Shown here one piece after another: positions 61,051 through 64,000 of a stretch of DNA of 64,000 nucleotides (position 1 is the stretch's first letter; the number at the start of each line of letters is the position of its first letter). Made by a program: the position numbers and the translations under genes. The stretch comes from Desulfuribacillus alkaliarsenatis. Lineage in GTDB: Bacteria > Bacillota > Bacilli > Desulfuribacillales > Desulfuribacillaceae. The DNA lies in NCBI RefSeq assembly GCF_001730225.1, contig NZ_MIJE01000033.1, positions 124,001-188,000 on the forward strand. The letters run 5' to 3'. The notes under the pieces were generated by a model that searched no databases, was not told the DNA's origin, and saw only the letters and a program-made list of their open reading frames with translations.

Positions 61051-61755
61051 TTATTTAAATAACGAAACTAGTTCTTCTGGCAAAATGCTAATATTACGAA
61101 TTTGTAAAGTTTCATATTCCTCTGAATATTCTGTCACTAGCAATATTGTCCTGCCACCAGCATATTCTAATAAAACTGGCAGATGAAATCTTCGCGGTGG
61201 ATTATTTAGAAATGGACTTAGCTCATTATAGGTTTCTTTAGTGAAATTAGGACGCTCACTATCTACATATAGATTTTGAAGCCCTTCATAGGTTGTTTCA
61301 TTTATAATGTTTTGAAAATAAAAGTCAATAATAGTCGTAGGCCTGTTCTTATAGTCATCATATACGCTTACTGAAAAAATCGTTATCACAGTTATAAGCA
61401 AAACTGCGTTCTCCATGTATGATAGATTTAAATGCCGACGCAGCACACTTAAAATACTACCAATCCAGATTAAAATAAATAACTTATAGTCCAATGGGAA
61501 ACTAATAATTTCTAACACTAATATGTAATAGATTGATAACAAAACCATTGATAAACACATATAAATAATCTGCTCTTTTAATGAATTCTCGTCTTTTATA
61601 TAGTAATGTTTACATACAGATAGTAATCCTATTAACATGGCTGTAAGTATGGTAAACAATATAAAATCTTTCGTTCCTGGGTTTGTAGTATAAAAAATTC
61701 CAACTAGTAATGTAAATGCTACTAATGAAACATACTTGGTGTTTATTTCATTCAC
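61051..61755 (-). CDS. Polytopic membrane protein, function unknown
   Basis: The 234-aa protein starts at GTG 61755 after GGAGGG. It has five or six membrane helices in the first 135 residues, then an extracellular or cytoplasmic domain (FYFQNIINETTYEGLQNLYV, RRFHLPVLLEYAGGRTILLV). No known family. It follows the second DUF4367 paralogue by 26 bases and is probably co-transcribed with it. Confidence 0.7.
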   Translation of the reverse strand: MNEINTKYVSLVAFTLLVGIFYTTNPGTKDFILFTILTAMLIGLLSVCKHYYIKDENSLKEQIIYMCLSMVLLSIYYILVLEIISFPLDYKLFILIWIGSILSVLRRHLNLSYMENAVLLITVITIFSVSVYDDYKNRPTTIIDFYFQNIINETTYEGLQNLYVDSERPNFTKETYNELSPFLNNPPRRFHLPVLLEYAGGRTILLVTEYSEEYETLQIRNISILPEELVSLFK

Positions 61756-61781
61756 CCTAATCCCTCCATAGTATATTAATC

Positions 61782-62567
61782 TTAATGCTCAATCATTGAT
61801 TGAGCTATTTGAAATATTTCGTCTCTGTCTATAAACCCATCTATAGTTACTAACATGTGCGGCAGTTCTAACCATAAAATTAAAGAATCATCTTTAAATG
61901 TAAACAATGTAATGCTCTTATTATCAATGGTTAGGTGCTCTATTTTTGTGTCTTCATGGTCTACGACCATGGTATGACCAAAGGCTTCACCATAATACTG
62001 CTGTCTAATTTTCAACGGACGATTTATGTCAGCGCTTTCATAGTGAAGCCTAACCTCATTAGTTTCATATAACGTTTCCAAAACAAAAGCCACTACATAT
62101 TGAAATTCAAAGTTGTTTGGAATGTATGCAGGTATGATAATGTCGAAATTCGCTATTTCTTTTGCCTGCTCAATCGTAAACACTTTCCTTTCTAAATCGT
62201 AAAATACAACGCTATCATCGATATCCCGTACAAAGTCATCTATGTCTAGGTGTTGAGTTTGTGTTCCCGTCATAATTTGAGTGGTAGATCCACTCTTTAT
62301 TATTGTTTTTTGTTTGTTCCAAAAGAAAGCAGTACTATCTGAATTAGATACATATATAGTTACAATAAATATGAGAAACGAAGCTATCAGACCAGCTACA
62401 ACAAATCGTTTCTTGCTAGTTCTTAGCTTGCTATTTGATAGAGTAAGCTCTCCCTGAATCTTTTCCCAATTCTTTAGTTTTTCATTTTTGGGTACCTCTA
62501 TCTTATCTATCTGCATTTTAATAGCTTTTTTAAAAAGCTGTTCGTCGATATCTTTGTTTCTGTTCAT
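61782..62567 (-). CDS. DUF4367-type single-pass protein, paralogue 2
   Basis: The 261-aa product has a cytoplasmic N-terminal segment (DEQLFKKAIKMQIDKIEVPK), a membrane helix (about 56-76), a TAFFWNKQK...STTQIMTG linker and a DUF4367-like ectodomain (FTIEQAKEIANFDIIIPAYI, IPNNFEFQYV, HYESADINRPLKIRQQYYGE). It is closely similar to the gene at 59169 and more distantly to the one at 62710. By analogy with the sigma-linked copy it may be an anti-sigma-like sensor. A terminator separates it from the sigma operon. Confidence 0.8.
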   Translation of the reverse strand: MNRNKDIDEQLFKKAIKMQIDKIEVPKNEKLKNWEKIQGELTLSNSKLRTSKKRFVVAGLIASFLIFIVTIYVSNSDSTAFFWNKQKTIIKSGSTTQIMTGTQTQHLDIDDFVRDIDDSVVFYDLERKVFTIEQAKEIANFDIIIPAYIPNNFEFQYVVAFVLETLYETNEVRLHYESADINRPLKIRQQYYGEAFGHTMVVDHEDTKIEHLTIDNKSITLFTFKDDSLILWLELPHMLVTIDGFIDRDEIFQIAQSMIEH

Positions 62568-62679
62568 TCATTTTCACTCCACGAGCAATTCTCTTTTTGT
62601 TTTCATTAATACTGACTGAAAATATCCTTAATTAGTTCCCAGTTGTTTATTACTTTTTGGATTAAATCTTCAGTAAGCA

Positions 62680-62710
62680 CAAAAAGCACAGCTTAAACTG
62701 TGCTTTGACT
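62680..62710 (-). terminator. Terminator after the sigma/anti-sigma pair
   Basis: Arms AAAGCACAG (62683-62691) and CTGTGCTTT (62698-62706), 6-base loop, followed on the minus strand by TTTTTGTG (the T-run begins within the stem). Confidence 0.8.
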
Positions 62711-63483
62711 TATAACATTGATTCAGCGATTCGTAACATCTCATTTCTATCTATAGAACCTAAGATAATAATTTTTATATCGGGCAATTCCAACAACAAT
62801 ATCAGTCTATCTTCGTTAGATGCAAATATGGTTATTTGATGACCATATATAAAGGTATTTTCAATTTCAACACCATTAAATCCTATTTCGGTGGCATCGT
62901 TATCAGCCCCAAGATATATCTGTTGGATGGTAATGCTATCAATAGTATCCTTATTTTCATAATACAGAGATATTTCGTAAGGTGAGCTTCTAAACCCTGG
63001 AAATGCATATTCAAATTTATAGTTCTCTGGTATATATCTAGGAATAATAATATTGAAATCAATCATTTCTTGAGCTTGTTCTAAAGTGTAGTTATGATAT
63101 TCAATAGAGTAATATACTATGTTCGAATCTGCGTTACTTGGAGGGCCATTATCAGAGCTTTCATTTTCTGTTTCTAACGTTATTTGTGTTGTACTATCAT
63201 TTGATACAAAGAATTTTTGTATGTACCAAAAGAAAGCTGTACCGCTATTGTTCGATTGTATTGCAAATACAAAAAATATAAGCAATGATGCAGCTATGCC
63301 TGCTATAAGTTTAATCATTGAACTATTTCGAGGCTTGTTATTAGAATGGTGGAGCTTTTCCTGAATTTGATTCCATAGTAACTCTTTATCCCGATCAGGT
63401 GCTTCAATATTTTTTAACTGTTCATGTACAACATCTTCTAGAATTTCTTCTTCGTTATACTTTTTATAGTTCAAGCATTTCAC
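62710..63483 (-). CDS. DUF4367-type putative anti-sigma factor, paralogue 1
   Basis: The 257-aa protein has a cytoplasmic N-terminal region (EEILEDVVHEQLKNIEAPDR), one membrane helix (about 58-75), the TAFFWYIQK...STTQI linker, and a DUF4367-like domain (YTLEQAQEMIDFNIIIPRYI, IPENYKFEYAF) ending RNEMLRIAESML. It overlaps the sigma gene by 20 bases (GTG 63483; TTG 63474 with GGGGGTG upstream is the alternative). This coupling and topology argue for an anti-sigma factor, but there is no zinc-binding HxxxCxxC motif. Confidence 0.8.
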   Translation of the reverse strand: MKCLNYKKYNEEEILEDVVHEQLKNIEAPDRDKELLWNQIQEKLHHSNNKPRNSSMIKLIAGIAASLLIFFVFAIQSNNSGTAFFWYIQKFFVSNDSTTQITLETENESSDNGPPSNADSNIVYYSIEYHNYTLEQAQEMIDFNIIIPRYIPENYKFEYAFPGFRSSPYEISLYYENKDTIDSITIQQIYLGADNDATEIGFNGVEIENTFIYGHQITIFASNEDRLILLLELPDIKIIILGSIDRNEMLRIAESML

Positions 63484-64000
63484 CCCCGATACATCCAGGG
63501 TCTTGCTTAATCTCTATTTGTAATTTCTGCTTAGCTCTATGTATTCTAGATTTTACTGTTCCGACTTTTAAATCCAGAACTTCTGAAATTTCTTCATAGG
63601 TTAATTCTGCATAATATTTCAATACAAATACTTCTCTATATTCAGGCGGCAACTCATCAATTTTCTTAGCTAGTTGTTCTTTTAGCGTGCTTAGTTCTAC
63701 TGATTTTTCTACAGTTTTTGCTACCCACTCTGTTTGTTTTATTTCAACGAACACTTCACTGTCAATCGATACATTATTGTTACTTTTATTATGCTTATTG
63801 TAGTAATCCTTAGTAGTTCTCACAGCTATTGTTGTAAGCCATGCGCCCATCTTTTCAGGGTCTTTAATTGAATCTAGATTCTTAAATGCTTTTATAAATG
63901 TTTCTTGCAATATATCTTGGGTTATATCTGGATCACGGGTTATATAGCAAATAGCTTTATATACTTTACTGTAAAACATATCGTAAATAAAACGCTGCAT
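63464..64000 (-). CDS. ECF-type RNA polymerase sigma factor
   Basis: The 178 residues seen include region 2 (YSKVYKAICYITRDPDITQDILQETFIKAFKNLDSI, about 10-45; WLTTIAVRTTKDYYNKH) and region 4 (LPPEYREVFVLKYYAELTYEEISEVLDLKVGTVKSRIHRAKQKL in two parts, about 118-165). The first ATG in view is exactly at the window edge, and ECF sigma factors usually have a few more residues, so the real start may be outside. It is coupled to the putative anti-sigma gene. The downstream paralogues may be its targets. Confidence 0.92.
   Translation of the reverse strand: MQRFIYDMFYSKVYKAICYITRDPDITQDILQETFIKAFKNLDSIKDPEKMGAWLTTIAVRTTKDYYNKHNKSNNNVSIDSEVFVEIKQTEWVAKTVEKSVELSTLKEQLAKKIDELPPEYREVFVLKYYAELTYEEISEVLDLKVGTVKSRIHRAKQKLQIEIKQDPGCIGGEMLEL

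Overview
The window reads as AT-rich chromosomal DNA of a spore-forming, largely anaerobic Firmicute on the Bacillales side. The gene order gerR/ylbO-like, ylbP, DUF3397, bshC, mraZ, rsmH, ftsL, pbpB, spoVD, murE, murF, mraY, murD, spoVE, murG, divIB, ftsA, ftsZ matches my memory of the Bacillus subtilis ylb-mra-fts region. Sporulation genes are present (spoVD, cotJ set, cmpA, an RsfA/GerR-type regulator). The redox genes are not Bacillus-like: siroheme-dependent heme synthesis (AhbC, AhbD), system I (Ccm) cytochrome c maturation, a tungsten-type aldehyde ferredoxin oxidoreductase and a sodium-pumping decarboxylase. A Desulfuribacillus-like anaerobe would fit, but the genus is an inference.

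Layout. 1-17.6 kb (minus strand): division and cell-wall cluster from mraZ down to the window-truncated ftsZ, with three 10-bp MraZ boxes in front; murA sits where Bacillus has murB. 17.7-25.1 kb: ahcY, bshC, the ahbC-ahbD pair, a DUF3397 membrane gene, ylbP and an RsfA-type regulator. 25.2-30.0 kb: moeA, a lytic transglycosylase, a 32-aa cmpA, copZ and an OmpR-type two-component system. 30.0-37.2 kb: a ccm operon (ccmE, ccmF, a CcmI-like protein, an exported protein, ccmA, ccmB, ccmC, ccmD) in which CcmE has the CXXXY variant and no CcmH is encoded. 37.4-42.8 kb: rhomboid protease, then a decarboxylase cluster joining 5S-, 12S- and biotin-carrier subunits to a sodium-pump beta subunit. 42.9-47.1 kb: MoeB-like E1, MoaD, a radical SAM maturase and AOR. 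47.2-52.6 kb: pgi, an ImmA/XRE pair divergent from a ComK-like gene, a 40-aa membrane peptide behind two SOS-box-like sites, a PD-(D/E)XK-like protein and the cotJ genes in order B-C-A. 52.8-64 kb: a WG/DUF3298/SLH envelope protein, then a run of poorly known secreted or membrane proteins, one broken by an in-frame TAA, ending with an ECF sigma factor and three related DUF4367-type genes.

How the genes connect. Siroheme-derived heme (Ahb) could feed the Ccm maturation system; MoeA, MoaD, the MoeB-like protein and the radical SAM maturase fit supply of a W/Mo-pterin cofactor to AOR; the decarboxylase cluster would couple decarboxylation to a sodium gradient. The most interesting less-described items are the SOS-type promoter in front of a 40-aa membrane peptide, the variant Ccm locus with two look-alike exported proteins, the hybrid transcarboxylase/sodium-pump cluster, and the sigma/DUF4367 expansion. 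I saw no rRNA, tRNA, CRISPR array, IS element or prophage. No stretch longer than about 300 bases lacks a gene once the small ORFs are included.
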